Below are positions 11,686 to 22,859 of a stretch of 64,000 bases of DNA, piece after piece. Every line of letters begins with the position of its first letter. Position 1 is the first letter of the stretch. Origin of the DNA: Cercophora sp. LCS_1 (Eukaryota; Ascomycota; Sordariomycetes; Sordariales; Lasiosphaeriaceae); assembly GCA_036250225.1 (NCBI GenBank), contig JAPZLL010000004.1, forward strand, positions 1 to 64,000, read 5' to 3'. The position numbers were made by a program, and so were the translations under genes. The notes beneath the pieces are model-generated. The model had not been told where the DNA came from. It worked only from the letters and a program-made list of their open reading frames with translations, and did not search any database.

Positions 11686-12851
11686 TCAGAACTTGACCTT
11701 TGACACATCCGACGTAATAATATATCTTGTCCCAGCATGTTCCGTCAGCCCATAGACCTTTTGTCCTCTTTTGTCGTAACTCAAGTCCTCTGGGCTTCGC
11801 GGATAAAACCCAACATTATTTTTCGCTGGATTTCCAGGTATCCAGCCAAAAAGGTCCCCTGGATCGGCTCCGTTGCTCCTAGAGATATAGATCTTCCCAT
11901 CCGCCTGAACGGCACCCTGCATCCTCTCGATATCAACACAATAGGCCCAAGTCGCCTCGGCCGTACGTCCATCCATCCTTAATCTTCTGGTCGTATAGTC
12001 CAACTGAAACTGTGCGAACCTGATTGGCACCGTTGTATTAGGTTGATACTCGCCCACCATGATAGTATCCGGCGTCGCCGTCCTATCCAGCGAGATGTAC
12101 GAAAACCTAAATGGGAAGCTCGACGTCCATTTGTACCACCTGTCTTTGTCAGTTTACCCCCAACTTTATTTATGCAAGGGGGTCCAAGTACTCACCTTTT
12201 CTGCGGAATGACATATTTGTACTCTCTCGCCTCCCACTTGTCCCCAACCCGTCCGATCCCATCCCCAATATCCACCCTCCAAATCTGCCCGAGATCAAAC
12301 ACCCTGATTCCGTTGTTCGTATCGACAACCCACAGCGTGTCTCCGTACCAGACCACGCCGCCAGCGTGCACCGGGACCTCCCTAAAACTTCCTTCTTCAG
12401 GATACACTAACAAAGCGTGCCTGTAGCTCCCGTCCTTCTTGTCCACAAACGTCACCCGCACGCTCTTGTCGTCATCCCGATGCCAGGTCACGATCCATCC
12501 GTCCACGCCCTCGTAGGTGCCGACCTCGAGGGCGTCGGCGGTGGACGTGATGCCCTGCGGCACCCACTTTGCCGTGTCTTGATCGTTGAAATCGGCCGTC
12601 TTCTCCCAGAGCTTGCGCCCGGAGGAATCGGTCGTCATCTTGTGATTGCCGTCGTTGAAGACGGTGGCGACGGACACGCGGCGGGAGGAAAGGAGGTCGG
12701 CGAGGGCCGGAAGGTTGGCGTTGTCGGGCTGTTCGGTGAGGACAAAGTCGGCGCCATTGCGGGATTTGGGGGTCGGCCGGCAGTTGTTGGCGTTTTGGGC
12801 AGCTGCTAGGAGGTGCAAGGTTGCTGTCGCAACGAAGAGGAGGCACTTCAT
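11686..12851 (-). CDS. Predicted secreted propeller-like protein
   Basis: Two exons, 12851-12196 and 12139-11686, flank a 56-bp intron (GTGAGT donor, ACAG acceptor, phase 2) and give 369 residues. The protein starts with a clear signal peptide (MKCLLFVATATLHLLAAAQ). The body has Trp/Asp/Gly-rich strand patterns: KWVPQGITSTADALEVG, DGWIVTWH, VRVTFVDKKDGSYRHALLV, VHAGGVVWYGDTLWVVDTNN, GIRVFDLGQIWRV and a C-terminal GDLFGWIPGNP. Similar sequences occur in secreted proteins of actinobacteria and fungi without known activity. Repeated strand units suggest a beta-propeller, which is an inference. The ATG at 12851 is chosen because the longer upstream frame would bury the signal peptide. A TATA-like element lies about 100 bp upstream. 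Confidence 0.75.
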
Positions 12852-12953
12852 CGTGGGGAGGGTGATGACGTGAATAGTGGGAGCGGTAGCGTGCGAGGCA
12901 GATAAAAATAAAATAAAAAATAGAACGGGTGACTGAAGCCAGGACAGGCGGGA

Positions 12954-12959
12954 TTTATA
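12954..12959 (-). promoter_or_regulatory. TATA-like element of the secreted propeller-like gene
   Basis: TATAAA on the minus strand about 103 bp upstream of the ATG at 12851, a usual distance for a fungal core promoter. Position and motif only. Confidence 0.35.
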
Positions 12960-13739
12960 GGTAATCAATGTTGCCTCATGGAGATGTTCCCGCCTGAGCT
13001 GACTTGTGTGTGATGGACATCGCCACTGAAACGTCGTATGGTGATGTCGCAATATTATGGCGGTGATGTTTCCAGATCTGCGATCGGGTGCGGCTCGTGA
13101 CGCAGGTCGCAAAGTCACATCGGAATCATTGGAGATCTGGTTTGCTGGTGGAGCGGAGACCCGGTTCTAAAATTGGCAACCATGATGTCGGCTTGAGCTT
13201 GGCGTTCGGTGCAGTCGCGCCGAATGGACGCCCGGAGTCGGTGATGACCCGAGGGTGTGCCGGAATGTAATGTAGGTGAATTACGCGGTGCATGGGCTTT
13301 TGTGGCAGTAGTAGTAGCAGAAAAAGCTATACAAAACCTGGGGGAGGGAAAAGGATTTATAACGCTCAGCGTCCATAAGGACGAAATGCTCGTGCGGCAG
13401 CAGCTGTCTCTTGGCCTAAAGGCGAGGAGAGGCACCGGTGACCCACACCCCCAAATTCAGGGACATTGCTACACCGAGCTGTTGCACTTTCCATCTAAAG
13501 GCTCCCTATCAGTCACAAGCTAAACGCGCGCCAAACCACAAAATGGAAGTCCGGAGTAAGGCCTGGTTTTGACATGGTTGTTGAAATGGATACCTCGGTT
13601 GTTGAGCTGTCCGTGTGGTTTGTTCTCTTCCCAGGCGCGTAGGAAGGGCGCCAAAGACGCCAAAGCTGGTCATTTGGTTCTGTATTCGAAGGTTAGCGTT
13701 AAAGATACAATAGTTCAATGATGTGCAGTATCATGGTCC

Positions 13740-14620
13740 CAGACCTCGCGGGCTTATCGGGTCGGAGCTTTCAATGTTGTCGGCACCAGGAGATCCCAAT
13801 TGAAGTCAACACCATTGAGATTGTACTTGCTGAGAATGTTGACGACATTCATAGCAAGGTGAGGCGGTTCTCCGGTCGCACGTCGTGGCGGGTGATGTAG
13901 CTGTTGAAAACGCTCATTTGAAACGGCTCATCCTTCGTAAGAGCTGTCTTTCTTAATGTTGCTTTTAATGGTGACAGTATCCGTGCCACAGTTAGAAATG
14001 CAATGGCCCCAAGTACCGTAACAAACACTGAGGGGGCACGGGTTGAAGTCGGCCAGCTTGGTCCTGTTGATTGGACGAGTGATGCGGGGCTTCTGCGGAC
14101 CGCGAACGGCGTTGTCAATAATAGTGGGCATGGGCGGCTACGGATGATCATGTCCTCTTTCATCTTCTCACGCGTTGTGGAACCCCCCTTCTTCTGGTTG
14201 AACTTCTTAATGTCGTCTTGTTCCAGCAGACGTGATCGCCGGACTGTATCGTGTTACATATCTGGTTGCTGTTCCGAACGAGCATGCGCAGACAACAGGG
14301 TCGGCGGCGTTTTCGTCAAACGGCACGCCGAAGTGTCGTTGAATTTGCTGAAAGCTTTGATGTTGTGGAACACCGGCCACGAGAAGGGCACAGGAACGGC
14401 GGCGTCACACTTTTTCTGATGTGGGTGTTGTTTAGGTGTCGGTCTTTTTTAGTGAGACCTAGAACTTAAGAGCAGGGAGCTTGTTGGGTCTTGCAGGTGT
14501 CAGCTACTCCAGAGCCGTTGTCGTTAGCTCCAGATGCAAGTGCGGGGCTACAAGCTACGATTAGGAAGCCGGTGACTGAAGCCGCGAAAGGCTTGTTGTT
14601 TCTGATTGGTGCAGGCGAAA
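13740..14620 (-). pseudogene. Decayed GH18 chitinase with chitin-binding region
   Basis: On the minus strand, pieces in different frames line up in the order of a fungal class C-type GH18 chitinase. Near 14600 there is a hydrophobic signal-like stretch (FLIVACSPALASG). Near 14200 lies a LysM-like fragment (QICNTIQSGDHVCW). At about 14060-13960 the chitin-binding linker reads LADFNPCPLSVCYGTWGHC and CISNCGTD. At about 13870-13793 the catalytic segment reads LAMNVVNILSKYNLNGVDFN. Intact GH18 enzymes have D-x-x-D-x-D-x-E there; here the third acidic position reads Asn and the frame breaks at the catalytic Glu, continuing in another frame as PGADNIESSDPISP. Several stops separate the pieces. The remaining barrel is not recognisable past 13740. 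It cannot encode an active enzyme. Confidence 0.6.
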
Positions 14621-14869
14621 TATTATGGGATGGGATGGGATGCTGAGCTGATGCCAATGTTAGCTTAAAAGGAGGGAAAAAGCGAGGGTCGAAGGTGGGG
14701 TTGGTGATAGGATGAAAGGATAAGCGTGGAAGTGGAGCAACCGTCGACTTGAAGATAAATGACTGGACTCGTTAAGTTAAATCTGTCCCCCAACTCAAAA
14801 CGGCAGTTTTCAAGGAATAAAGACCGGCTTTGGTGGGTGTGGACGAAGAATACTTCCTCTGAGGGCATT

Positions 14870-15250
14870 TTTATCTATTAGACCAGAGGTATGGTTAAAC
14901 TACTAATAGTCTAATAACAATTTTGACTGCTCATTTATAATAAGAGTAGATTCTACCCAAACGGAAAGTGTAACCAGGTATTTGAGGAGGTTATAGTGGT
15001 GTTGGTGGTAATATGAAGACCTAAAACTGGGTCCTTACAACCGTATTGTCATTTTGGATTATAGTAATTCTAGTTGAGGTAGTCCAGAACCATGACCCCC
15101 TTATTTAGTCTGGCTTAGCCTAAGGCAGCAACTACTCAGTTCCAAAGAAGAAAAGGGAAATTTGTGGTGTCGATTTTAAGGTGGTGTAATAGCTGTTTCG
15201 GGAGCTCAAAATGTGGTCTAGGCGCCTTTTGAAAACAGGCTTGGTGTCAG
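14870..15250. other. AT-rich stretch without gene
   Basis: TA-rich sequence with stops in all frames and no motif, similar in character to the block after the transposase relic. Possibly an old RIP-altered repeat. Confidence 0.35.
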
Positions 15251-15622
15251 AATCACTTGGAGCGGCATTTGCTAGATTCTCCTGCATGCTGTGGTTTGTC
15301 ACCAACCTGTTGCCTTGTTTACCTAGTCTCAATCCTCCTCCTGTTCAATCATGATTTTCGGTCCCATTCTCTTACCACCATAAATGCCGCGGGACCACCC
15401 GGAGGGTTGCAGCGTACCTCGGATTCTGCGTCAATATTGGAACTGTCATGCAGAAAAACCCGATCCGTCAGGATGCAGGTGTTGTGGCTTGCAGAAGACG
15501 GGCGAGCATCCAATGGTCTTGGCGAGATCACGCAGCCCCATGCTCGCAGCAACATGGCGGGACGGGACGCAAAGCGGGGGATTTTCTGAACTCCGGGTTG
15601 CCTGACACACTCGCCGGCCACA

Positions 15623-15627
15623 TATAA
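15623..15627 (+). promoter_or_regulatory. TATA-like element of the TRI14-like gene
   Basis: TATAA within CCACATATAAGCC, about 85 bp upstream of the ATG at 15710. The sequence between it and the start is pyrimidine-rich, as is common for expressed fungal genes. Confidence 0.4.
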
Positions 15628-15709
15628 GCCAAGAGATTGTTTCTCGCAGTCAATACAGCCCGACCTCACTTCACCACCAACTCTTGCTTCATCCGTCACC
15701 ACCACCGCC

Positions 15710-16801
15710 ATGGCCCGCACAACCCTCCAAAACCTCCTCACCCTATCCCTCTTCACACCAACCCTCGGACTTACCTTCCCTCGCGACCACGGCCCCAACC
15801 GCTGCCCGCCCTTCACCAATACCACCTTCAGCATCCACCAATTCCAACTCTACCCCGACATGGCGCGCTTCGACCCAACAACCTGCCTCCTGCACATCAG
15901 CTCCCTCTTCAACGGCACCTTTGCAACCTTCAATCCTTATGCCAACACCACCCTCTCCATCACCTCGTTCCCGGGCATCTCCGACGTCTTTGACGAACAC
16001 GCCTCCGGCATCCACCTGGTCCCCTCTTCGGGCCTCATCTCTCTCGTCATCGATGCCCAACCTGCATTCCTAACCGGCGGGGCAAACGCAACAGGCGACT
16101 ATTGGCTGATCAAATATTCCACCGGCGCAAACCGCGAACTCTGGCGCGCAAATCTGACATCCGTCACTGACGCGAAATGGTCCGGTTTTCAGGATGTAAC
16201 CGTCGATAAGCGAGGGAACTCCTATGTTGTGGGAACATATCCGAGTAGTATCCTGAAAGTAGACAAGTCTGGAAAAAAGATCAAGGCTTGGTTACCGCCC
16301 AAGACGACGAATACGACAGTGCATGGGTTTACCGGCGTTGAGTCGTCGGGTGAGACGTTGTTGGTTATTGACTCGAATGGCGTCCCGGAGGAGTTGACGG
16401 AGGGAGACAGTTTGCTTTGGAGGATGGATATGCGGGATGAAGTTGCCAAGCCAAAGTTGGTGAAACTGAGGCCGCAGGGGATTAAGCTGGGTGTGTCGGA
16501 TGCGATTCACTTGCCGGAGAAATACGGTGGGAAGGTGATGCTGATGGCGCTGAATTATGTGGGCGTTGAGGTATTGAGGTCGGAGGATGGGTGGGTGTCT
16601 GCCGATGTGCTGGGGAGGGTGACGTCGGACTATCCGGCGTTTTTCCAGAGGATTATCCCGTCTACGGTGCAGATTGGGGAGAAGCTGTTTATGGTTGGGC
16701 AAAAGTTCCCGGGGGAGATTGTACCTGGGACGAAGGGCGGGAATCAGAGTGATTTTCCGTTTTTCGATATTACGGCGGAGGTGGATGCTCTGTTGCGATG
16801 A
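15710..16801 (+). CDS. TRI14-like secreted propeller protein
   Basis: A single exon of 363 residues with a signal peptide (MARTTLQNLLTLSLFTPTLG). The mature part opens with NRCPPFTNTTFSIHQFQLYP, then strand units containing FNGTFATFNPY, SGLISLVIDAQ, GDYWLIKYS, GFQDVTVDKRGNSYVVGTYP (near 165), SSILKVDKSGKKIKAWLPP, and late KVMLMALNYVGVEV and EKLFMVGQKFPG. This order and length match the TRI14-like family, proteins related in fold to SMP-30/gluconolactonase six-bladed propellers. TRI14 itself lies in trichothecene clusters of Fusarium, with unclear biochemical role; no other trichothecene gene is present here, so the name describes similarity only. Several N-x-T/S sites fit secretion. Confidence 0.65.
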   Translation: MARTTLQNLLTLSLFTPTLGLTFPRDHGPNRCPPFTNTTFSIHQFQLYPDMARFDPTTCLLHISSLFNGTFATFNPYANTTLSITSFPGISDVFDEHASGIHLVPSSGLISLVIDAQPAFLTGGANATGDYWLIKYSTGANRELWRANLTSVTDAKWSGFQDVTVDKRGNSYVVGTYPSSILKVDKSGKKIKAWLPPKTTNTTVHGFTGVESSGETLLVIDSNGVPEELTEGDSLLWRMDMRDEVAKPKLVKLRPQGIKLGVSDAIHLPEKYGGKVMLMALNYVGVEVLRSEDGWVSADVLGRVTSDYPAFFQRIIPSTVQIGEKLFMVGQKFPGEIVPGTKGGNQSDFPFFDITAEVDALLR

Positions 16802-16849
16802 GATTTTGTGTCTACAAGCTCATCTCAAAACCAATGTCAACAAGGGCCA

Positions 16850-17617
16850 TCAAATCCCAGCAGCCTCCTCACAAAACTCAACAACAGCCTTTACAACTTC
16901 TCCAGGCGCAGTCAAAAACGGTGAATGCCCGCTCGACAACCTAACCACCTTATCAAACCCTCCAATCTTGACAAACTTCTCCTGAAACGCCGGCGCAACG
17001 GTCTGGTCTTTCTCACAAAAGACATACATTTTGGGCACCTCAATCTCCCTCTCGATAAACTCTGGATGAACATTCATACTCTTCCACGACTGAAACTTAC
17101 ACAGTCCTGCAAACGCAACATCTGCTTTCTCAGGGGCAACATCGCCGTAAAACGCTTCCTTGGCGCCTGGAAGCAGGGAGACGAGACCATCCTTGAGTGT
17201 GCGGTGTTCCCTCAAGGGTAAATCACCATCACCCCCTAGGATGTTCTTCCCCTTTGCCGGGAAGGCAAAACCCGCGATGGAGACGAGACCTGTGATTCCA
17301 CCCGGGAGATTGCGTGCAACTCGCTCGGATTTCGTTTGGTGCCGGATGCAGGCTGTTGCGACAGTGGAGCCGTAGCTGTGGGCTACGATAACGGCGGTGT
17401 GGCCTGCGTCCAGGAGAGGAAGGAGTTCAGCGTGGATGGCTGCGACGTCGTCGGCGGGGGTGGCGGAGGGTGAGACGTCGTGATCGCCGGCGACGACGAG
17501 GGGAATGCTGAGGACGGTGAAGCCGAGGGATTGGAGGGGCTGGATGACGTCATTGTAGTGGGATGGGCGGTGGAAGGCGCCGGGGATGAGGACGATGATG
17601 GGTTTTGTTGGTGGCAT
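16850..17617 (-). CDS. Alpha/beta hydrolase, methylesterase-like
   Basis: Single exon, 255 residues from the ATG at 17617. It has the compact alpha/beta-hydrolase arrangement of plant salicylate/MeJA-esterase-like proteins. The first strand and oxyanion turn are PIIVLIPGAFHRPSHY, the nucleophile elbow is VIVAHSYGSTVA (Ser about residue 84), the acid region YVFCEKDQTVAPAFQ lies near 205, and the catalytic His is in LSSGHSPFLTAPGEV near 235. Related fungal proteins are annotated only as AB hydrolases; substrate unknown. The longer upstream frame lacks similarity and reads through polar sequence, so the shorter start is preferred. Its 3' end is 48 bp from the convergent TRI14-like gene. Confidence 0.8.
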   Translation of the reverse strand: MPPTKPIIVLIPGAFHRPSHYNDVIQPLQSLGFTVLSIPLVVAGDHDVSPSATPADDVAAIHAELLPLLDAGHTAVIVAHSYGSTVATACIRHQTKSERVARNLPGGITGLVSIAGFAFPAKGKNILGGDGDLPLREHRTLKDGLVSLLPGAKEAFYGDVAPEKADVAFAGLCKFQSWKSMNVHPEFIEREIEVPKMYVFCEKDQTVAPAFQEKFVKIGGFDKVVRLSSGHSPFLTAPGEVVKAVVEFCEEAAGI

Positions 17618-17919
17618 TTTTGTGACGAGGACGAAATGGGTTTGTGATGGGGATGAGAAGGCGAGAAGACGTTGATGGGCTGGTGGGTGTTTGGAGGTGG
17701 GGAAAAAGTCGGTGGAATGTGGCTTTGTAATACGTTCCAGTTGCACGCTGTTTTCCGACCCGGCGAATGAGATTGTCTGAAGCAATGTGCAGGTGAACAC
17801 TTCGAACGGCAAGTGCATACCAGGAATATCTTTTTTTTTTTTATGGACACCTCATTTTGGACGGCTTTGTCAAGGAAGGTGCGAAAGCGATGAAACAGGG
17901 ATCCTCCTCCGCTCACTCC

Positions 17920-18320
17920 CCAATTCTAAACTCGCCTCCCTCAGGATACAAACCATCCGCCGCTTGCCCCGCCAGGCCTGCCCTCAGTTGGCTCAAAAGC
18001 GCCCTTGTACCCATAAAAGCGCGACAGCTTGGTCGGATCCTTAAAGTGATCAGCCTTGCCGACAGCAAGCGACACCTTCAGCAACGAAATCCTGGTCGGG
18101 TCTACCAGCGCACTAGCCTACATCACAGTCCAATGCAAATTGCCAGCGAGGAACTTGACCACGTTCTCAGGCTTCATGCCCACAAGGACCCCCCCACCAG
18201 TTTTATAGAAATACCTTATCACTCACTTGCCAGTGATTCGCATCAGCCTCGACGCCCTCACAGAATCATGGGTCAACTCCAGCCCGGTCAAACTCGACGT
18301 GTGGGTGATGCTCGTCGCCG
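17920..18320 (-). pseudogene. Minus-strand coding relic, family not recognised
   Basis: A coherent reading frame survives in pieces: LTGLELTHDSVRASRLMRI (about 18300-18240), then after a GTGAGT that looks like a donor, PENVVKFLAGNLHWTV (about 18170-18125), a TAG, and VDPTRISLLKVSLAVGKADH followed by LSRFYGYKGAFEPTEGRPGG (to about 17940). One frame with in-frame stops carries most of it, so it looks like the C-terminal half of a real gene with recent nonsense changes. No start region is visible and I cannot name the family. Confidence 0.3.
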
Positions 18321-18548
18321 GTGTGGACTAATTATACCGAAGACGAGTTGGAGCATGATGAAGGAGATCACGCCATGACTTTGACACACAAATATGTTGG
18401 GCTGGTGTTGAGGGAGATGGTCGGGGAAGATGGAGACGTCACCTACCAGAGGATTGGCCTGCCCGAGAACAATCCGTTTCAGGACTCATTTTGGCAGGAG
18501 GCCCCTACACCGCTAATACCAAATACACGGACAATTACAATAGTTTGA
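18321..18548 (+). pseudogene. C-terminal tail fragment of a HET-type protein
   Basis: About 75 codons end in a pattern common at the very C terminus of HET proteins: LTHKYVGLVLREMVG, then GDVTYQRIGLPE, DSFWQEAP and the end TITIV with a stop. No HET domain or ATG-led upstream exon is present; upstream sequence belongs to a different, minus-strand relic. The ATG inside the frame is not at a domain start. Presumed truncated copy; similarity is short, so confidence is moderate. Confidence 0.4.
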
Positions 18549-18595
18549 GGCGAGATTAATCCCAATTTCTTAGGAGAGTACTTTGATAACGAGCT

Positions 18596-18850
18596 CAGGA
18601 GTGGTACTGGAACTTGAACGATGCCACATCACAGATGTATTTGTCAGAACATTGAGGCACAAAAACACACAACGATAAACAATAGGCCTCCTGGGTGAAA
18701 TCCTAGTAAGAAAAACAACCTCTCACCCAGACCGAGTACTCTAGGCAATGCTTACCGCTCGACGAATGCGTCGACTTACCGAGAAGCAGGGGTTGCTGTG
18801 GACGAGGCAGCGAGGCCCAAGAGGGTAGTCGCGATGATGAAGAACTGCAT
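18596..18850 (-). CDS. Small secreted cysteine-rich protein (frame uncertain)
   Basis: Minus strand ATG at 18850 starts a textbook signal peptide (MQFFIIATTLLGLAASSTAT, then PAS) that runs into a GTAAGT donor at 18779. A second GTAAGC lies at about 18750, and an ACTAG acceptor precedes the next coding piece. That piece encodes a small cysteine-rich peptide: DFTQEAYCLSLCVFVPQCSD followed by KYICDVASFKF and a stop at 18596. The four Cys spaced C-x3-C-x5-C-x5-C look like a mature secreted peptide. With ordinary splice sites the phases do not match: the peptide frame needs phase 0, while the first donor leaves phase 2. Either a small indel has broken the gene or an unusual splice is used. Function unknown; effector-like or defence-like secreted peptide by size only. 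Confidence 0.45.
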
Positions 18851-19230
18851 CTTAATTTTCTGTGTCAGGAGGCTCGTGTTGATGAAAGTCGCACGTGGAA
18901 ATATGCTTGGTGATTGCGGTGCTAGGTGATGGTCCCAAAGAAAGGGGTCAGGTCAGAGCTAGTGTCCAAATACACCTTTCAGTCGTCGAGACTTGGTACT
19001 CTAAGACTATGACGGAGGGCAGGAAAGGAAATGATCTGATGCTAACGATTAATAAGATGCTGCAGATATACCGTTATTCTAAGAATGTCGTGGTCGGCTC
19101 TTAACCTGCCGAGGTGCCAGATGCATGGCTGGTTGGTTCGGTTGCGACGTCCAAAAGGCCCAGCTAAACGCTCAAGGCGGGCCCGTGAAGACACGGACTC
19201 GGTAACAAAGTTGCAGAGGCGGGTCCATTA

Positions 19231-22200
19231 TTAAATATCCCACCTTCTCGGAATACCCTCCTTTGTCATCCACGTCTTGTCAGAACTCAGCTGGGCTTGG
19301 CTCACGTTCAAGTCACGCTCCGTGCTGACGAAATCCTCCAAGGCGAGGAGCTGACCCGTTCCCTCGTCTTGAACAGGAGCTGGAGTTGTCCATTGCGTTG
19401 TGTCGTAGTCATCGACCCATAAGTTTTCGTACGCCCCTAGCTCAAATCCGGGCGGTTGATCACGAAGCGACAGTTCCGGTGCTCGCGTGTTGAGCCCAGC
19501 GGAATCAGCGGTTGGACCGGCAAACGAAACCAGCAAGTCTGGTGTCTGGGAGCCTGACTGAGGCGACCGAAACTGTTCAAAGACACTCCGGAAACCAGTC
19601 CTGACCAACCCATTCAACTGAGCCAAGAGGATAGCCTGCGGTGTGGCTGCCAAGGCGTCAAAGTGGTTGGCGACCTCTTGCGCGATGATATCGGCGCCAC
19701 GTCTTTGGCAAAAGTCAACAAACTCGCAGTAGTCTCGAGACTGCTCCATGTCCATGAATGGGGAGTAAGGCTTTGGTAGGTTGCCAAACAAGATGTGCCA
19801 AATGGCGTACCATTGATCGCCTTCCGACAGCTCCGGGTCCGATTTGCAGCGGAGTTCCCTTGCCTGGTCGTTAGAGACCCCGTCTAGTGCCTCCTTAGGC
19901 ATCGCGGGGCACCTACCCTGTGACATTATATGATCATCCTTGCTTCTGCCGTCTCGGAAAACCTGCTTGCAACGCTCGCAGTAAAAGCTAGGAGTGTGTC
20001 GTCTGGCAATGTGCTGTTTGACGTCTCGTATGCGTGTAAGTCGTCGAGGGAAACACTCGCGGTACGCTGCCGGCTTTTTCTTCCAGAAAGGACACGCAAA
20101 GAGTTTGTGCTCTGGGCCATTGACCTGGCGTTTCTTGGCTGGGGGCCGGCCGTCGTCGTCGTCTTCATCATGATCAGAGTCGTCCTTGTTCTGGGCCTTC
20201 CGTGACCTCTTTTTGGCTCTGGTGCTGCTCTCTGACGAGGCTAATGTCGAGGAGTTCTGGGTGGGCCGAAGAGTCGAGGACTGACTCGGTGAAGCAAAAC
20301 CTGTGGGCTCGCCTCGGCAACTTTTGACCCCGTCCCATTCGTCAAGCAACCGGTGCAATACTATGCTGAGAAGACCAGGCGCTACAGAGCGCCCAAACGG
20401 CTCAATCATCTCTGAGGAGTCCGACATCGATAGCATGTCAGAGTCGATGGAACTCTCGACGCATGGTGATGTTATTGCGATCCCACAGGGCTCCCCGTTC
20501 TGGCTTGGTGTGGAGGTGCCGTGTTCGTCTGCCAATGGGCTGCAATGTGAGACTGCGCTATGGTAGCTGACATCTCCGTCATCAGGGCATGGAAAACTAA
20601 GATTTTCACCAAGCCCTTCTTTCCCCTCCTTAACGGGTGCTTCGGCCTCATCGACGCACCGATTTGCGATAGATTCGTGTGTCATGTCACTGATGGTGTC
20701 CCGGGATCCTCGAACAAGGCTGTTCCCTGACTGCTGCTGGGAATCGCCGAGTACTTCTGTCACTTTACCCCCTCCAGTCAAACAATGAAAATCTGAACAG
20801 GCCAGGACAAAGTGTCGGCCATTGCGGGGTGAAGCGAAGCTGACGTGACAGGACGGATAATCGGCGACCTTTATCGGGCATGACAGCTCAGCCAGTTTGT
20901 CGAGCGGACGACTCGAGACGAAGCGCCAGATGAAACGGTCACCATCTTGGAACAACAGACAAAGGAGGGAGTTGGACCCCGCGAGGAATACTCGCTCAAG
21001 GATGACTCTTACACGCCCGTCTCCAACTATCTCTGTCAAGACAGCCCAAGAAGCATGCAAGCCAGGCCCGCAGGATTCCGATCGAAGAGTTGGGAGGTGA
21101 TCCTGGATTGTCACGCGTTTCTTGTGTAGGTTTCTCCAGCAAGATGTGGGAAGGAGGCCGTGGTCAGTGAAACGCCCAAATCTGTATGAGATTTTGTAAT
21201 CAGTGCTCTTTCCTCCCGCTAAACCCGGCCCTTGGATCGTACCGCTGGCGAGAATGGGAGCGCAGAAGGTTGAATATCCAGGTTGTTGCAGAGCAGCCGT
21301 CATCCACGACAATTGTTCGGCAATTTGAGCAACCAGAAAAGCTTGGCCACGGATGGTCGCTTCAAGTCTTCTCGTCGAGGTCCCGATGGAGGCAATGATC
21401 GAGGTGCCGTCGTCAAACGTCGCTGATCAAATCAGTCCACCTGAATCTAACGACATAACGGACAAGCCAGCTTCTGAACATTGACGCCTTTTTGGAAAAG
21501 GCAGAGGCCAAAACGTGGTGAAAGCAGGCTTTTGTGGCGTGACTGAGAGGGGGAACAGGGGTGTGTATAGGCGTGGTATGCTGGAACAAAAACTAGATGT
21601 GTAGGAACAGAGCTTGGTAGGATAGCTTACCGGCAAGCTTGGTCCCTATCCTGTGTCTACCAACAAGATGATCTAGTAATTCAACGAGTTGTCTCCCGTG
21701 AGATGGCCACACTCTGGCCATGTAATCCTTGACTGTGCAGGCAAAGAAGGATGTCGAGGTCTGCAAAATAGCAATGGCTTTTGACACCATCGTGAGACGC
21801 TGAGCGGATGTGGTTCCTGTCAACAACGACTTTGGTTCCCAGTCAAATCGCACCGTAATGTCTTGCAGCGATGGCATCACCAGACTACTGATCACCCCGG
21901 ACGGTGTTTGGTCGAGTACGACATCCCTGATCCGTGGGAAAGGCCCTCCGCTGGCGCGCGCGCACAATGCCATCTCGGTCCGGAGAGTGGCGATGAGCCA
22001 GAGATAAGAACCGTCCTTGATGATGACATCCTTGTAACCGTCCATATCTCGAGTTTCAAGGTCGTCGTCGTCCTCGGGGACTCCTTCAAAGAGTTCATTC
22101 GGGGCCGGTGCAGGAGCAGTTCTGTTAGTCTTTCCAGCCCAAAATGCCATTTTGTCCTCCAACGTCATCTTGTCGAGGCTGCTATCGCTCCTGGCTTTCA

Positions 22201-22808
22201 TATCGGGATCGTCTGCTGACGTGCGCTGATTGAGGCTCTTGACGATAACACTTGACTGGTGTCAGTAAGATAAACATGGGAAAATTTGAGTACAACTCAC
22301 TCGCTATGTCTGTGAACGAATATCATGGCGCGTAAAGGCTTGGGGACTTGAGAAGAAGCCCCGAGCTTGATGGCGAATGCCTTGAGGATTTTCGGGGCCT
22401 GTTCGGCAATTGCTCTCCATTCTGCCATGTGTTCACCGAGGTTGAGCTTTTCGTAAATATCCTCTGCCAATTGGTTGACATAACGGTCCCTTGATGAACC
22501 ATAGGACACTGAGCCCTCAGTGTAGCTCGTACCGCCATGGTCCGATGGCTGTGGGGATTTAGCCGCTGGCGCCGGCTTGGACGTGAAGCCAACAGCTGAC
22601 CCATAACCAGAGTCTGTGTGAGGCTGCAGCTGAATGACTGTAGAAATGTCACTGCCCACGGCTGAGTCATTCTCGTCCTTCGATCGAATCAGCAACCAAG
22701 CGGTAGAGATGAGTGCCCAGACTGACTTGATCTCTCTCATCCCTCTCAAGCCCGAGTTCCTCTGGAGAAAACTCCCAGTCTTGTTGACAAGGGCCGCCAA
22801 AAACGGGC
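19231..22808 (-). CDS. Large fungal protein with C2H2-type zinc finger region
   Basis: Exons about 22808-22301, 22250-21631 and 21422-19231 are joined by a 50-bp and a 208-bp intron. The frame stays open, giving about 1100 residues. N-terminal third: DRYVNQLAEDIYEKLNLGEH, then APKILKAFAIKLG and FVHRHS at the first junction, as in many fungal HET/ankyrin-associated proteins; next DKMAFWAGK and a helical stretch. Around the second junction FLVAQIAEQLSWMTAAL is typical. After a Ser/Asp-rich linker and basic KKRSRKAQNK, the zinc region has CPFWKKKPAAYRECF, RIRDVKQHIARRHTP and FYCERCKQVFRDGRSKDDH with metal-binding Cys/His pairs, then WYAIWHILF and a 100-residue tail. Such proteins are presumed nuclear regulators. 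The first exon has no clear ATG: a GTATGT/CATCTAG intron lies directly upstream, so a 5' exon beyond 22850 is likely. Confidence 0.7.
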
Positions 22809-22859
22809 ACTAGATGGGCAATTAGGAATCAGTCTTGGGTACTCTGTGCGCTGCATACA